Part shown: in pieces, positions 23,801-38,200 of the stretch
Layout: every line of letters starts with the position of its first letter
Position numbering within the stretch: position 1 is the first letter of the stretch
NCBI GenBank assembly: GCA_944989445.1
Contig: CALYLW010000283.1
Location: 23,627 to 87,626, forward strand
DNA from: Ampullaceana balthica
Taxonomy: Eukaryota; Mollusca; Gastropoda; Lymnaeidae
Direction: 5' to 3'
Length of the DNA stretch: 64,000 nt
Program-made: the position numbers and the translations under genes
The notes under the pieces: model-generated
What the model was told of the DNA's origin: nothing
Databases searched by the model: none
What the model saw: the letters and a program-made list of their open reading frames with translations, nothing else

Positions 23801-26800
23801 TTAATGCATTTTTAGTTTATCTATGTAAACTATATGTAGCGGTCGCTATCGTTTACATATAACGGGTCACTTGACTTCAGGCCAGCCACCGGTGCACACA
23901 TATCGTGTTTAAACCAGGTAAACCACCTGGAGTTGAGTTGACTACACTCGTCCATGTCCACACCCCCTCCCCCTCAGTTTTAAAGCCAGGGGAGATAATT
24001 TCGGTTTCAGTCTGTAAATGTTTGTCACTTTTGAACATAGTCAATACGTTTAGTTATGTCTCATATATAAGGGATTTGTAGTCCAAAACTTTGTTTTTAC
24101 GGGGTTGTTTTATTCGTCTGCTAAAGTGAATATTGTACATCTAAAGTAGACATACTTAAGTTGTTTGTTTGTTTTAAACATCTTGATATTATCATCCTTT
24201 AAAAAAATTAATAAATGGTTCTGTCCTCACTAAAACAACTTCCATTACATTTGTGAAGTACAATAATGTCATTCATAAAAGATTTCCATATTTCCACTTT
24301 GACAAGGTCTCTGAATAAGATCGTGCTTCTACCCTCCTGGCCCGCCCCCAGGCATATAATCAAAATCAACGTGACACCCTTTCATAACCTTGGAACATAC
24401 CATCCACTCTCACTACGGACTGCCCCCACGGCTCAGACAAACATGGCTGCTCCCCTCCCCTGTGGATCACCTCCAACACCTGTCACCTGAACAACTCGTT
24501 GACGTTACCACCTGCCATAGCCCAAAGGCTCCGACATCGTGTGTGTGTGTGTGTGGGGCGGGGGACGGACGACGACTATCTCAGCATTGTACCCGAGTCC
24601 TGTGGCCATCTCTTTCTTTACTCACAATAACATTCTCTTTTTCTTTACTCACAAGGCCATTATCCATCCAATCAAAAGACACCAGAAATTCCCGCCCCCC
24701 GCCACCCCCCACGGGAGAAAAAAACGGACACAGTTTGTCAAGCAAATAAACAGAAACGTGGAGATTTTTTAAACTTTTCTTAAAAGACGCCATGATTGTA
24801 TTGTATTAAAGCAAAAAGTTGTTGCTTCGTCTAGTTACTTAGCAGTAAACATCTCTAACTCATTTTTTTAAAGTAAACTTTTAACTTAACTATTGACTTA
24901 GTGATGAAAAAAAGATGTATATGCCATGCAGAAAACAAAAGCCGCCATTTAGTAAGCCTGGCTAGTGAGAAACGTAGTACCCACTTGGTTGACGCCATCT
25001 TGGAGGACGTGGGTAGACTCGAAAGACTTGGAGGTAAGGTAACCGTGCAGTGGATCCCGAGCCACGTGAATGTTAATGGCAATGAAAAAGCAGACTCCCT
25101 GGCCAAAGCAGGTGCAGCACTGCCCCAACCAGAGGCCCCAGTCACTTATCTTGGGGTTAAAACCTGGCTAAAGGACCACTTCCGGAGTAAGTGGTACCAG
25201 GAGTGGGCTGACAACACGACAGCCAGAGGGGTATTCGCTAACATGCCCAGGCCAAGCCGTTCAGACCAGTGGAGGAACCTGAGTCGCAAAGACCAGAGTT
25301 TGGTGACTCAGATGAGAACAGAACATTGCCCAACCAACTCTTACTTTCACAGGATAGACCACAACAGGGACTCGAACTGCCGTCATTGCAGCCAAGCCCC
25401 TGAGACAGTCGTACACCTGGTGACGTCTTGCCCGGCGCTTGATATAGCCGGGGGGTGAGGGAGGCGGAAGAGTCCCATGTAAAGACAATGTTGTATTGCA
25501 ATGCCCAACAGATGGAGCAGATTGCCCAGGTACTAGCCAAGGCCTTAAGAGATTAGTCTCAGGCCTACAGAATATGTGTTTAGTAAGCCGCTTTCCAGCC
25601 ATATTGAATGAATGAAGTGGGCGCATTTTCTTACCTTTTCCCGGTCAGTATATGTTGCCATACACGTACCTTTGCCCTGGGAACTAGACTAGTGAGTCGA
25701 GTCTTTTCACTACGCCACTCATGCGTGGTTTTGTGCGTATGTTGCTTAAAGCAAGGATTCCTTATAGACATGGTTTGACGGTGTGCGTCAGGGTTGTTGG
25801 TTTCAGGTGCAGACAGTTCCACACCTTACTCGTGTCCCTATACACAGGGCCCTGGAAAGTGTGCACCGGACACTGCAGGGGTCGGAAATTTTCGGTTTCG
25901 ACACGGTACTGTTTTGTGACTCGAGATCAGCCCTCGAAGTCCTGGCTAGTGAGAAGCGTAGTACCCACTTGGTTGACGCCATCTTGGAGGACGTGGGTAG
26001 ACTCGAAAGACTTGGAGGTAAGGTAACAGTGCAGTGGATCCCGAGCCACGTGAATGTTAACGGCAATGAAAAGGCAGACTCCCTGGCCAAAGCAGGAGCA
26101 GCCCTGCCCCAACCAGAGGCCCCAGTCACTTATCTTGGGGCTAAAACCTGGCTAAAGGACCACTTCCGGAATAAGTGGTACCAGGAGTGGGCTGACAACA
26201 CGACAGCCAGAGGGGTATTCGCTAACATGCCCAGGCCAAGCCGTTCAGACCAGTGGTGGAACCTGAGTCGCAAACACCAGAGTTTAGTGACTCAGATGAG
26301 AACAGAACATTGCCCAACCAACTCATACTTTCACAGGCTAGACCACAACAGGGACTCGAACTGCCGTCATTGCAGCCAAGCCTCTGAGACGGTCGAACAC
26401 CTGGTGACGTCTTGCCCGGCGCTTGATATAGCCGGGGGGAGGGTGAGGGAGGCGGAAGAGTCCCATGTAAAGACAATGTTGTATGGCAATGCTCAACAGA
26501 TGGAGCAGATTGCCCAGGTACTAGCCAAGGCCTTAAGAGATTAGTCTCAGGCCTACAGAATATGTGTTTAGTTTAGTAAGCCGCTTTCGTGTCCATTTGA
26601 ACGTGTTAACGTTGTGTCTGTGGTTTACCTACGTAAATACTGCATTGTCATTTTGACTTCCGTCACACATCAGGAAGCTAAACACAAATTATCAACACAC
26701 CATACATGCTGACCGTAGTTGTCAATTTTAGAATTGTGTGATGTGTGTAAGCTTTATGACCCCAGTGTGGTTGGTGGGGGGCAAGGGGGGGGGGCGAATC

Positions 26801-29800
26801 TCAGTGAAGTACATTTATTCCAATAACCCCAACACTTTTAATGAAACAATAACTCATAAATAATGAAGAAAACGTTCATAAATAGGTAAGCATGTTTGTG
26901 ATTCTAAGTATGTGTATAATCGAGAGGGGCTGACATTTTTATGCAATTTGACCATACATCCATATGCAAAACACATTTGTATTATAAAGCATTGTGTTTT
27001 TTGTTGTTTTTTTGTATTTTAAATTTTTTATATTTTTTTATGGCTCTGCTTAAATGGCGAATTATCCGCTTGTCTGTCACACAATACAATACCTCGCGTG
27101 CAACATCCGAAACATTACCCCGTGTCTAACATCAAATACAACAGTCATGTTGAACCTCCAACACAGTAATCCCCAAGAGCATCCAATTATCCGTCCTCCT
27201 ATCCTCTTCCACCCCCATCAAACAGAAGCCACCAAAGCAGCCCCCTCCCCCATCGCACACACACACACAATGAGTTTTCTTCTTCTTTATTTTTAAAGAC
27301 AAAGCACTCGCAAGTAGCTAAGATGTTAACCAGCGAGATTGGCGTCATAAAAGCAAAGCCTAGACGTTACGGTGATTAATTGTTGATGGTTGGAGACATT
27401 TTTGCGGCTACAGAAAGAGAGCAGCTGCATCACAGAGATGGGTTATCTGATGGTTGGCGAGAATAAGCGGGCACGTGCACAGATCGTTTCAGTTTTTATT
27501 CGAGCCCAGGCCTCTGAACGGACACAAATCCGTTGCCGGGATGAATACGGCGCGCTGTGTATTTTTACGAGACCCCCTTGGCCATCTATCTTTATAAGAC
27601 CCCTTGATTATAGGCCTAATTTCGAAGTGATCCCACGTGTCTTAATCTTATAAATTTATACCCACGGGCTGAAAATCTCAACCGATCCGTCGCAGTGTCT
27701 CTTTATAATGCCCCATTTTGGGTATGTTTATATTTATGGGCGCTGTAAGCCAAATCTATGAGACAATCCTGTATGTTTTCAAAAACCCATGTTGTGAGTT
27801 TTTCGGGGACTGAGACCTGCGTGCGGTGTATGTTTTCAAAAGCCCATGTTAATAATGATTAGAATACTCATCGCCAAGATTTAGAGACTTCCCGTTATTT
27901 CCTCCTACGACTGTTAAAAAATATAAAAGTTGGAATAAATCCACGTCATCCTTAACGAAACTAACTATACCATAAGCTGTTGCATGCCCGGGATTCATCA
28001 AAACAATTTCCACAAATACTCCCTCGATACTTATTACATTTTATTTCTCTAAATCGGTTTCACATTCTGCTATTTGTGTTCATCGTTGATATATATTGGA
28101 TTTTAAAAACACACTAATAGTCGTAGAAAACTTAACAGGACTTCCTTCAATTTTGACCGTTGGCTGACCACGACGAAGACGTTATTCCCAGTGCCAATAT
28201 GGGTCCACTCTGACTGTCGCTAACACTACAAGACGGACAATGATGGTGGCTTCTTGGTGCAACAATGCTTGAGCGCATACCCTACGAAGCTGAGTTGTTT
28301 TGTTATCCAGTGCAACCAGGGCTCTGGCTCTCGTTTGACCTTTCATCCCAGCAAGCATTAGACGCCCCCGATGTTCATCTCTCCACACCGCCTTCTTCCC
28401 GTCCATTGTTGTGTGTATTTTCTGAGCCCTCGTCCCATTTCTGTTACTGTTCCAGTTCTTTGGTCCACCTACCTACGCAGCGTTCACCTTGAGAACGATG
28501 GTGATGTGCCTGGTGGCATGCGCAGGTGGAGTTTGTTTAGACCTTGATGACCACCACACTCTCAATTCCGACATGTACTGCACGGAGTTAAGTTTTAACT
28601 CGTTCGAAGGTGGGATTTTGGATGATGAGACCGATTGAAGACATGAATTTTATTGCAAAATTTTGGGTAATGTGACCGTTAGAAGCCTTGAAATCTGTTA
28701 AACAATTTTGGGTAATGTGACCGTTAGAAGCTTGGAATTCTATTAAACAATTTCGGGTAATATGACCAATGGAAGACATACATGATTTCTAATACAAAAT
28801 TTTGGGTGATGTGACCAATTGAATTCTAAAGCAAAATTTAATTCAATTTATTTTAACTTAGACTTACAAGTACACGTAGGCTCCCAGGTTATTTTACGTT
28901 TGATATTCTCTATATTATATACTAGTTTGTGCTGTGGCGCCTGCGGCGCCACCTTTTTCAAAAGCACAACTAACTTGTCTATGTATGATAAATACGTAAT
29001 ATTAAAATTTCTTAAATGTACACAAAGTATTTTATAATAGTTTTTTTTTAATTTTAATTTTTATGTCAAAAGCCCAAGTAACTTATCCTTGTATGATAAA
29101 TACGAAATATTCATGAAATGTACACAAAGTATGTATATAATATAGGTTGTGCTGCGGCGCCCACTTTTTTCAAAAGCCCAACAAACTTGTCCTTGTATGA
29201 TAGATACGTAATATTAAACTACCTGAAATGTACACAAAGTAATTTTAAATAGAATTTTTTTTTGTCAAAAGCCCAAGTACTTATCATTGTATGATAAATA
29301 CGAAATATTCCTGAACATTAAACAACGTATTTATATAATAATTTTTACAGTGCTAATCACCACACGATTTTTTAACTCATTTTAGAAAGCAGCGCACCAA
29401 ATTACTACACCAAAAAATAACTATTTGAGTCAATCAGCACTGCTTACAACGCAAAATTTATTTTAAAAAAGCAGAGTGATGTCCCTCAGCGTTAGGTATC
29501 AGCGATAATTGAGCGTAAATATATATATGATTTGTATTAATGATAATCTCGGAGATATAAGGTCTTTTTAAATCCTTTATATTAACTCGTGGTGTCTGCG
29601 GCCGACCGACCGACCGACCGACCGACGTTGTCGCCAAAACTTTTGATCGATTTTTAACCCACTTGCTCGCAAGATAGCGAGCTGAAATTTTGCAGGCAGT
29701 TTCGTACCAATGATAAAAACAATGTATCAAAATTTCTGATCGATCGCATGTACCGTAATTAAATTATTGATTTTTTAGATTATTTTATTTATTCCTATGT

Positions 29801-32800
29801 ATCATGCTATTTTTTGAGATAGAGCGTCGCGGTGCGTATTATATTGAACAACCTTTCTGTCGCGCAATAAGGTGCGTATTTTATTGACAGCTCTTTTTAT
29901 AAACATATTCCTGATCGGTGCGCATTATATTAAACATGTTTTACGACACAACTGCAATTTTGTATTTCTGGATGGTCTGGCGCTGCGTATTATAATGAAC
30001 ATTCTTTTAGTTACTTCTCGTACATAAAGGATTTATAGTCAAAAAACTTGGTTTTTTACGGGTTTTTCTTATTAAATCCTTTATATTAACTCGTGGTGTC
30101 TGCGGCCGACCGACCGACCGACCGCCTTGTCGCCAAAACTTTTGATCGATTTTTAACCCACTTGCTCGCAAGATAGCGAGCTGAAATTTTGCAGGCAGTT
30201 TCGTACCGATGATAAAAACAATGTATCAAAATTTCAGATCGATCGCATGTACCGTAATTAAATTATTGATTTTTTAGATTATTTTATTTATTCCTATGTA
30301 TCATGCTATTTTTTGAGATAGAGCGTCGCGGTGCGTATTATATTGAACAACCTTTCTGTCGCGCAATAAGGTGCGTATTTTATTGACAGCTCTTTTTATA
30401 AACATATTCCTGATCGGTGCGCATTATATTAAACATGTTTTACGACACAACTGCAATTTTGTATTTCTGGATGGTCTGGCGCTGCGTATTATAATGAACA
30501 TTCTTTTAATTACTTCTCGTACATAAAGGATTTATAGTCAAAAACTTGGTTTTTTACGGGTTTTTCTTATTAAATCCTTTATATTAACTCGTGGTGTCTG
30601 CGGCCGACCGCTTGCTTGCTTGCTTGTCGCCAAAACTTTTGATCGATTTTTAACCCACTTGCTCGCAAGATAGCGAGCTGAAATTTTGCAGGCAGTTTCG
30701 TACCGATGATAAAAACAATGTATCAAAATTTCAGATCGATCGCATGTACCGTAATTAAATTATTGATTTTTTAGATTATTTTATTTATTCCTATGTATCA
30801 TGCTATTTTTTGAGATAGAGCGTCGCGGTGCGTATTATATTGAACAACCTTTCTGTCGCGCAATAAGGTGCGTATTTTATTGACAGCTCTTTTTATAAAC
30901 ATATTCCTGATCGGTGCGCATTATATTAAACACGTTTTACGACACAACTGCAATTTTGTATTTTTGGATGGTCTTGCGCTGCGTGTTATAATGAACATTC
31001 TTTTAGTTACGTCTCATACGATAAAGGATTTATAGTCAAAAACATGGTTTTTTACGGGTTGTTTTTATTAAATCCTTTATATTAACTCGTGGTGTCTGCG
31101 GCCGACCGACCGACCGACCTTGTCGCCAAAACTTTTGATCGATTTTTAACCCACTTGCTCGCAAGATAGCGAGCTGAAATTTTGCAGGCAGTTTCGTACC
31201 GATGATAAAAACAATGTATCAAAATTTCAGATCGATCGCATGTACCGTAATTAAATTATTGATTTTTTAGATTATTTTATTTATTCCTATGTATCATGCT
31301 ATTTTTTGAGATAGAGCGTCGCGGTGCGTATTATATTGAACAACCTTTCTGTCGCGCAATAAGGTGCGTATTTTATTGACAGCTCTTTTTATAAACATAT
31401 TCATGATCGGTGCGCATTATATTAAACATGTTTTACGACACAACTGCAATTTTGTATTTCTGGATGGTCTGGCGCTGCGTATTATAATGAACATTCTTTT
31501 AATTACTTCTCGTACATAAAGGATTTATAGTCAAAAACGTGGTTTTTACGGGTTTTTCTTATTAGTCTTTATTAAATGTAAATGTAGTCAGTCAAATGAC
31601 AGTCTTTTATCGGGATTTAAAAATCCATTTCTAAAAAATGATACAAATTATTGTACTGATTACCACTGCAGGGCATATTGAGCAATTTTTACGATTTCTC
31701 AACAATTAAGTCATATTAAAGGCATAATCCACTAATTAAAATGGTCTTCATCCGGAAACTATATATAAGGTGAATGGCGAGCAACTCAAACTGTTTTGTT
31801 ACGGCTTATTTCACTCCCTTAACTAAGCCCCCATCACCCTATTTCACGCTCCACTTATCATCTTTTTTTAGCCTCCTCTTTGTTGTAAACAGGTTAACGT
31901 GGAATACAGGTATAAACTCAGCCTCAACGAGACCAAAAATGCTCCCCTTATGTTAGACTTTTCAAATGCTTTGTTTTCTACCCGTCAGATAAGAGAGCAG
32001 TTTTGAGAACCTTGTTGAACATGAACCAATGGATGTCATATCGTACTTCCAGGAACTGTGCACTGACTCACGGTTGCCAGACTCTCTGGTGGCTTACCGA
32101 AAATCACGGCCCCATGCCGTGACTCACAGGTGACCTATCGTGACTTACAGGCCCCATGCCGTGACTCACGGGTATCCTATCGTCACTTACAGGCCCCATG
32201 CCGTGACTTACAGGCCCTATGCCGTGACTCACGGGTATCCTATCGTGACTTACAGGCCCCATGCCGTGACTCACGGGTATCCTATCGTGACTCACAGGCC
32301 CAATGCCGCGACTTACAGGCCCCATGCCGTGACTCACGGGTATCCAATCGTGACTTACAGGCCCCATGCCGTGACTTACAGGCCCCATGCCATGACTCAC
32401 GGGTATCCTATCGTGACTTACAGGCCCCATGCCGTGACTTACAGGCCCCATGGCGTGACTCACGGGTATCCTATCGTGACTTACAGGCCCCATGCCGTGA
32501 CTCACAGGCCCCATGCCGTGACTTACAGGCCCCATGCCGTGATTCACGGGTATCCTATCGCGACTTACAGGCCCCATGCCGTGACTCACGGGTATCCTAT
32601 CGTGACTTACAGGCCCCATGCCGTGACTTACAGGCCCCATGGCATGACTCACGGGTATCCTATCGTGACTTACAGGCCCCATGCCGTGACTTACAGGCCC
32701 CATGCCGTGACTTACAGGCCCCATGCCGTGACTTACAGGCCCCATGGCGTGACTCACAGGTATCCTATCGTGACTTACAGGTCCCATGCCGTGACTTACA

Positions 32801-35800
32801 GGCCCCATGCCGTGACTCACAGGTATCCTATCGTGACTTACAGGCCCCATGGCGTGACTTAGAGGCTCCATGCCATGACTCACAGTTGCCCTTCTGTAAC
32901 TTACAGGTGCCCTTATGTGACTTACGGGTGCCATGTCATGACTTACGGGTGCCCTGCCATAACTCACAGGTGCCATGACTTGACTCACAGGTTCCCTGCC
33001 GTGACTTAAGGGTGCCCTGCCGTGACTTACGAGTGCCCTGCCGTGACTTACGGGTGCCCTGTCGTGACTTACGGGTGCCATGCCATGACTTACGGGTGCC
33101 ATGCCATGACTTACGGGTGCCATGCCATGACTTACAGGTGCCCTGCCGTGACTTACAGGTGTCATTCCCTGATTCACAAATGCCTTACCCTGACTTACAG
33201 GTGCCATTCCCTGATTAACAGGTGCCCTACCCCTACTTACAGGTGCCATTCCCTGAATCAGATGCATTACCCTGACTCCCAGGTGGCGGCATACCCAACA
33301 TACAAGGTTCATGCCCTGAGCGTCGGGGATTATGCCCTACTCCCAACACAGCCTGACTTCTAGACACCACCCACCGACTCCCAGGCACCGTGCCGTGCTC
33401 TTGGGCGCTCCGTCTATTCAGCTACGCTCACTTCCTACAAACTACCATTCAGTCTTGTATCTAAGAGCTTTACCTGCGTTGGCGTGGGAGAACTCGACCC
33501 CTACAGTGTTGCCGTAGATATCCAGCATCGCCCACAGCGGCTGGCTGGTGACGACGCCGCTGAAGAAGAGCCCCTTCTCCTCCCCGTTGACCCCGTAGAA
33601 GACATCGCCGGCCCTGGTGACGCTGAAGTGGAGGAGGATGTTGCTGGTGGTGTACCTCTCCCCGAGGGCTTTGGCCCAGTTGCCCGGCTTGTTGGTCAGG
33701 TCCGGGCACGCGTACCTGGGCAGGTCGCAGCCCCGCAGCGTCACCGGGTTGACGCTGGTGAAGCCGAACCTGAGGACTCCGCTCCAGCTGGTGTTGGTCT
33801 CCACAAACTTGACGTACACCTGGGGAAACAAAAGAACATGTGAGGAGGAAAACAAAGATGGCGACATGCCGGTGTGCTAGAGGTTGTACCGATTCATCGA
33901 TATATAGTAGGTTTACGGTCCAATCAGCCAATTTGCTGATTAACTGGTAAACTAGTTTACTAATAATAATAAGTAAACACTTTTTTTAAAAATCTTTAAA
34001 AACGCTTTTATTTTCTTCTTTTTAGTCTATTTAAAAAAAACGTGGTTTAAATTTATTTTTTTTTAACCTCTATTTATTTTCTTATTTTTAGTCCACTTAT
34101 AAAAACGTGGTTTTTAAAAATCTATTTTTACCTCTATTTATTATAACAAACACCCCATAAGCGCCCGCCCAATGTTTAAATACCACGGGGATGAGGTCAC
34201 GCGGTGAACTCGGCACGTGGATATAAAAAATAGCAGACGGACGCAGATAGTATATAGAGATAAACTTAAAATCCATTAATTTATTTACGGTACATTCGAT
34301 CGATCTGAAATTTTGATACAATACATTGTCATCCAAGATCTATATGTGGTAAAACTTTGAGATCTCTATGACCATCAGAAGTGGTTTAATTTTGCGTTGC
34401 AAGATTTGACGGATACAAACAGTGTGACTTAAATAAAAGCGTGCAAAATACTTTGGAAACCACATCATGTATATATCTAGATGTTAAAAAAAATTGTTTC
34501 GGTTTTATGGGATTTTAACAAATAATTAATGTTAATACTACATGTATGTCCATTAGTCTCCGCATGATATCATAAACCACGTCCGCAGCCGGCGCTAAGA
34601 TAAATACAAAGCTTAGGCATCGTAACATTTGCGGCACCTCAAAATAGATTTTGACGATGTTTTAACTAAAATATTATAGTGTTAGTTACCACATTTTTTT
34701 AAATTCAATATAAATATAAATATATATATATCTTTATATATATATAACTATTTTAATTTTTCTATGCTAATTTCAGCGACATTGTTTATTAACATCTTGT
34801 ATTAAAACCGTTATACGATTCAAACAATACCATTTTCTTAAACACATCTTCCTTATTTCACTTATGGATCTTTTAGGACAATGACATTTTAAAATTGTTT
34901 TACAAGTCGCAATATTTCCATTTATGTTCAACTTTGAAACTGATATTATTGTAAAGAACATTTTTGTCTACAACATGCAGATTCTCCCGTTTGCTTACTC
35001 CATAATTATTGCACGGACGCTCCAATTACGTAACGACTTGTTTAGAGTGAACCAGAGGTTCTCAGCGCGGGCCATTAACCTCTTTTGTGGAGATACCCTT
35101 TAAAGATTGAAAAAGACTCTAAGTACGTCACGCTATTTTTGAACATTTTAGCCCCCTCCCCCCTGTCACAAATATTGAAACAAAGTACGTCACACTTTCG
35201 AACAAAAATTATTTTTTATTAACAGGTGACGTCACACATGGCCGGACCCCCTCCTCCCCCCTGTCACAAACTGTCACAAACTGTCACACTTTCTTACACC
35301 CCCCTCCCCCCTCTGGGGCGTGACGTACTTTATGGACGGTCCCTTACCTTTCAAAGTTCAATTTAAAATATAAACTTTTTGAAAAAGGGAATCAAATGTA
35401 TAAATAACGACATAAATTAGAGTGTTGCGACCCTTGTATCTGCCATCATATTGAGGTTAGGGTATATTACATGGAGCAAGGTTTCGACTATACAAAGTTG
35501 TGCTGACTAATGAGACTAGAGATGTTGATAGCCTTTTGGTTTATTTGTTGTCGAGTTTGATTTACAATTCAACGCATACTCTGCCATATCTTATGGTGAG
35601 ATCAAATATATATTCCTAATAAACCTAACAGAGCCAGCCAATTTTAATTCAGTCATTAGTCAGTGTTAATGTTTAATCTGCATATAATTTCTACTGCCAA
35701 CATACTTTTCTATCATACATCTCTTTCTCTTCTTTTAATTTTAACATTTTAACTGCATCGTGAATTATCACACATGTGTTGCTCTGTCATCTCAATCCGT

Positions 35801-38167
35801 GTAAATAAGATCTAGGTCACTCGGACGTCCATCAGCATTGAAAGGTTGTCCTATCGTTCCGCATTAAACAGCAAAGGGGTGATTGTGACAAAACATAGGC
35901 GATAACAGAGGCCAATGTCCAGTTACATTGGAAGTATGTGGTTGGCGATAACGACGTCTGGGCACTTAACACCTTGCCTGAGTGCAGCCTTTATTATGCC
36001 ATTTACCATCATATAATATTTACGCTCAATTATCGCTGACTGTGGCCTAACGCTAAATCATAATCCTTTTGGTTTCCAGATTAACATTAACCAAACAACG
36101 CACGAACCTATGACGTCAGCATTTGTGTTGTAAACAGTGCTGACTGACTCAAAGAGTTATTTTTTGGTGCAGTAATTTGGTGCGCTGCTTTCTAAAATTA
36201 CTTTAAAAATCGTGTGGTGCTTAGCACTGTAAAAAGATATTATATACATACTTTGTGTACATGTCAGGAATATTTCGTTTTATCATACAAGGATAAGTTA
36301 CTTGGGCTTTTGCATAAAAAAAACAACAACCCTATTATAAAATACTTTGTGTACATTTAAGAAAGTTTAATATTACGTATTTATCATACAAGGACAATTT
36401 AGTTGGGCTTTTGAAAAAGGTGGGTGCCGTAGGCGCCCTTACAAAAGGGGGCGCCGCAGCACAAACTAGTAAATGATATTAATAATTTGATGTACATCAT
36501 TAATCGCGCCCTTACATCATTACCTAGTGTATTCATATCTTTTTTTGGCACTAATATGTATGTCTCTCCTAACTTCGCGAAATGTTTCAAGGAATGAGGT
36601 CGCAGAGTGCAAACATTTTTAAAAGTCTAAAACTTCATGATTGATAACAACATTACGGACGGCGTAAGCTTCGATTCGCAATTAGTTCCTGACGCCGTTA
36701 CCTGACGCTGGCATTGCCTGAGTGGAGCTAACTTCAGTGTTAACTTCAAAGCCGTCCGTCCCCGTCCCCCCTGCTAGACCCCCAACTCACGAGCACCAGA
36801 AACTCCTCATTGTAAGCAACGGTCTGTGCTGGCTTTTGTTTTGCTTTAAGTCTTGGATGTGTATAACAAAAAAACTAAATTTTCCCTGAAGGTAGCGGCC
36901 TGTTCTGAAGACAGGTAAGAAAGTTGATGCAGTTTTACTCCCCCCCCTCGCCCACCCAGCTCACCCCTGCCATTTCTCCCTCCACTATAAACACAACCAA
37001 TCTCCTTGTTCTTAGAAGGTAAAAATGGCGCTACGTTTGTTTAACGCAAAATTAAGTTGTAATGAAGTAGGGACCGGTTGTGCGGGACGGATGGGGAGTC
37101 TTTCAAACAGTTTAGGAGTTTATGCGTTTACAAAATAACTCATTCGATTTTTCCCCCTCTAATAGCAGCTACCGCATCAGTAAATGTTCATGCATCGATA
37201 AAAATATATTAACATTAAATACTTTTATCAAACGAGTATTATACAAAGTTCCCTTAAAGTGACTAACTAGACCAGTGGTTCCTAACCTTTTGGGGTCCAT
37301 GCACCCCTTCAGATGCCCCAAAAAGTTCATGCACCCCCTCATGAAACTTTCAGAAAATGCATAATAAACTATGTTTATTTTAGGAACACAACAGTTTTGA
37401 CAATAGGCAACAGGGAATTTAGTGAGAGATCTGCTGCTTCTTATGATCAATCAGCGATTTAAATCTGGGGACTGTTTTGGACAAAGCAACTCTCATGTCA
37501 TCCTCTGCATTCAACGTATTCCTTGCCTTGGTTTTAATCGTCAAGGAGAGTCAGTACTGCCCTTAGTACTGGCTAGTTGTGGGTAGGACTCTAGCTGGGC
37601 GCACTAAATTTCAATCAAGGTATTGCAACTGAAGGCACTCCTCAGTACTTCTCTGGTTCTCAAATCAATCAGGTCATCTTTAGCAAGGTCACTGTCATCA
37701 ATGTTTTCCAAGTCACAGAGAAAGGGATTGCGAATCCAAAGGTCTTTCATAGAAATTTCTTGACAGAAATACCCATCAAAGGACCTTTGAAATGTTGAAA
37801 GGTGCTCTGAAATTTCCCCTTTGATGTTGTCAGGCAGTGATCCCTCAGTGCTTCCTTCTGCAGCAGATATTACAACTTCATCCAAGAGTGGAAAGTTTGC
37901 CAAGTTGGACTTTTCTAGTCGTCGTTGGAATAGTGGCAGTTTGTTAAGGAAGGCTTGCAATCTCTCATTACCATCCATTACAGTCACAGCAGGTCCATGA
38001 AGAGATGTGTTCAACTCATTCAAGATGGAGAAGATGTCAGCCAGCTATGCCAAGTAATGAATGAAATTTGCAGAAAGATGTACCTTTCAAAAAGGTTGTA
38101 TATGGGCGCCCTTTGACGCGGCATGCCTTTTCTTATGGTTTACATTTTCAGATTATTAGTTTTTCTT

Positions 38168-38200
<33 letters not shown>

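Noticed and set aside
32104..33312. Open frames of 402 codons (minus) and 282 and 240 codons (plus)
   Set aside because: All are produced by the 21-bp minisatellite, whose unit is a multiple of three and lacks stops in several frames.
33484..33880. Plus-strand open frames opposite neur exon 3
   Set aside because: Antisense shadows of the NHR1 exon.
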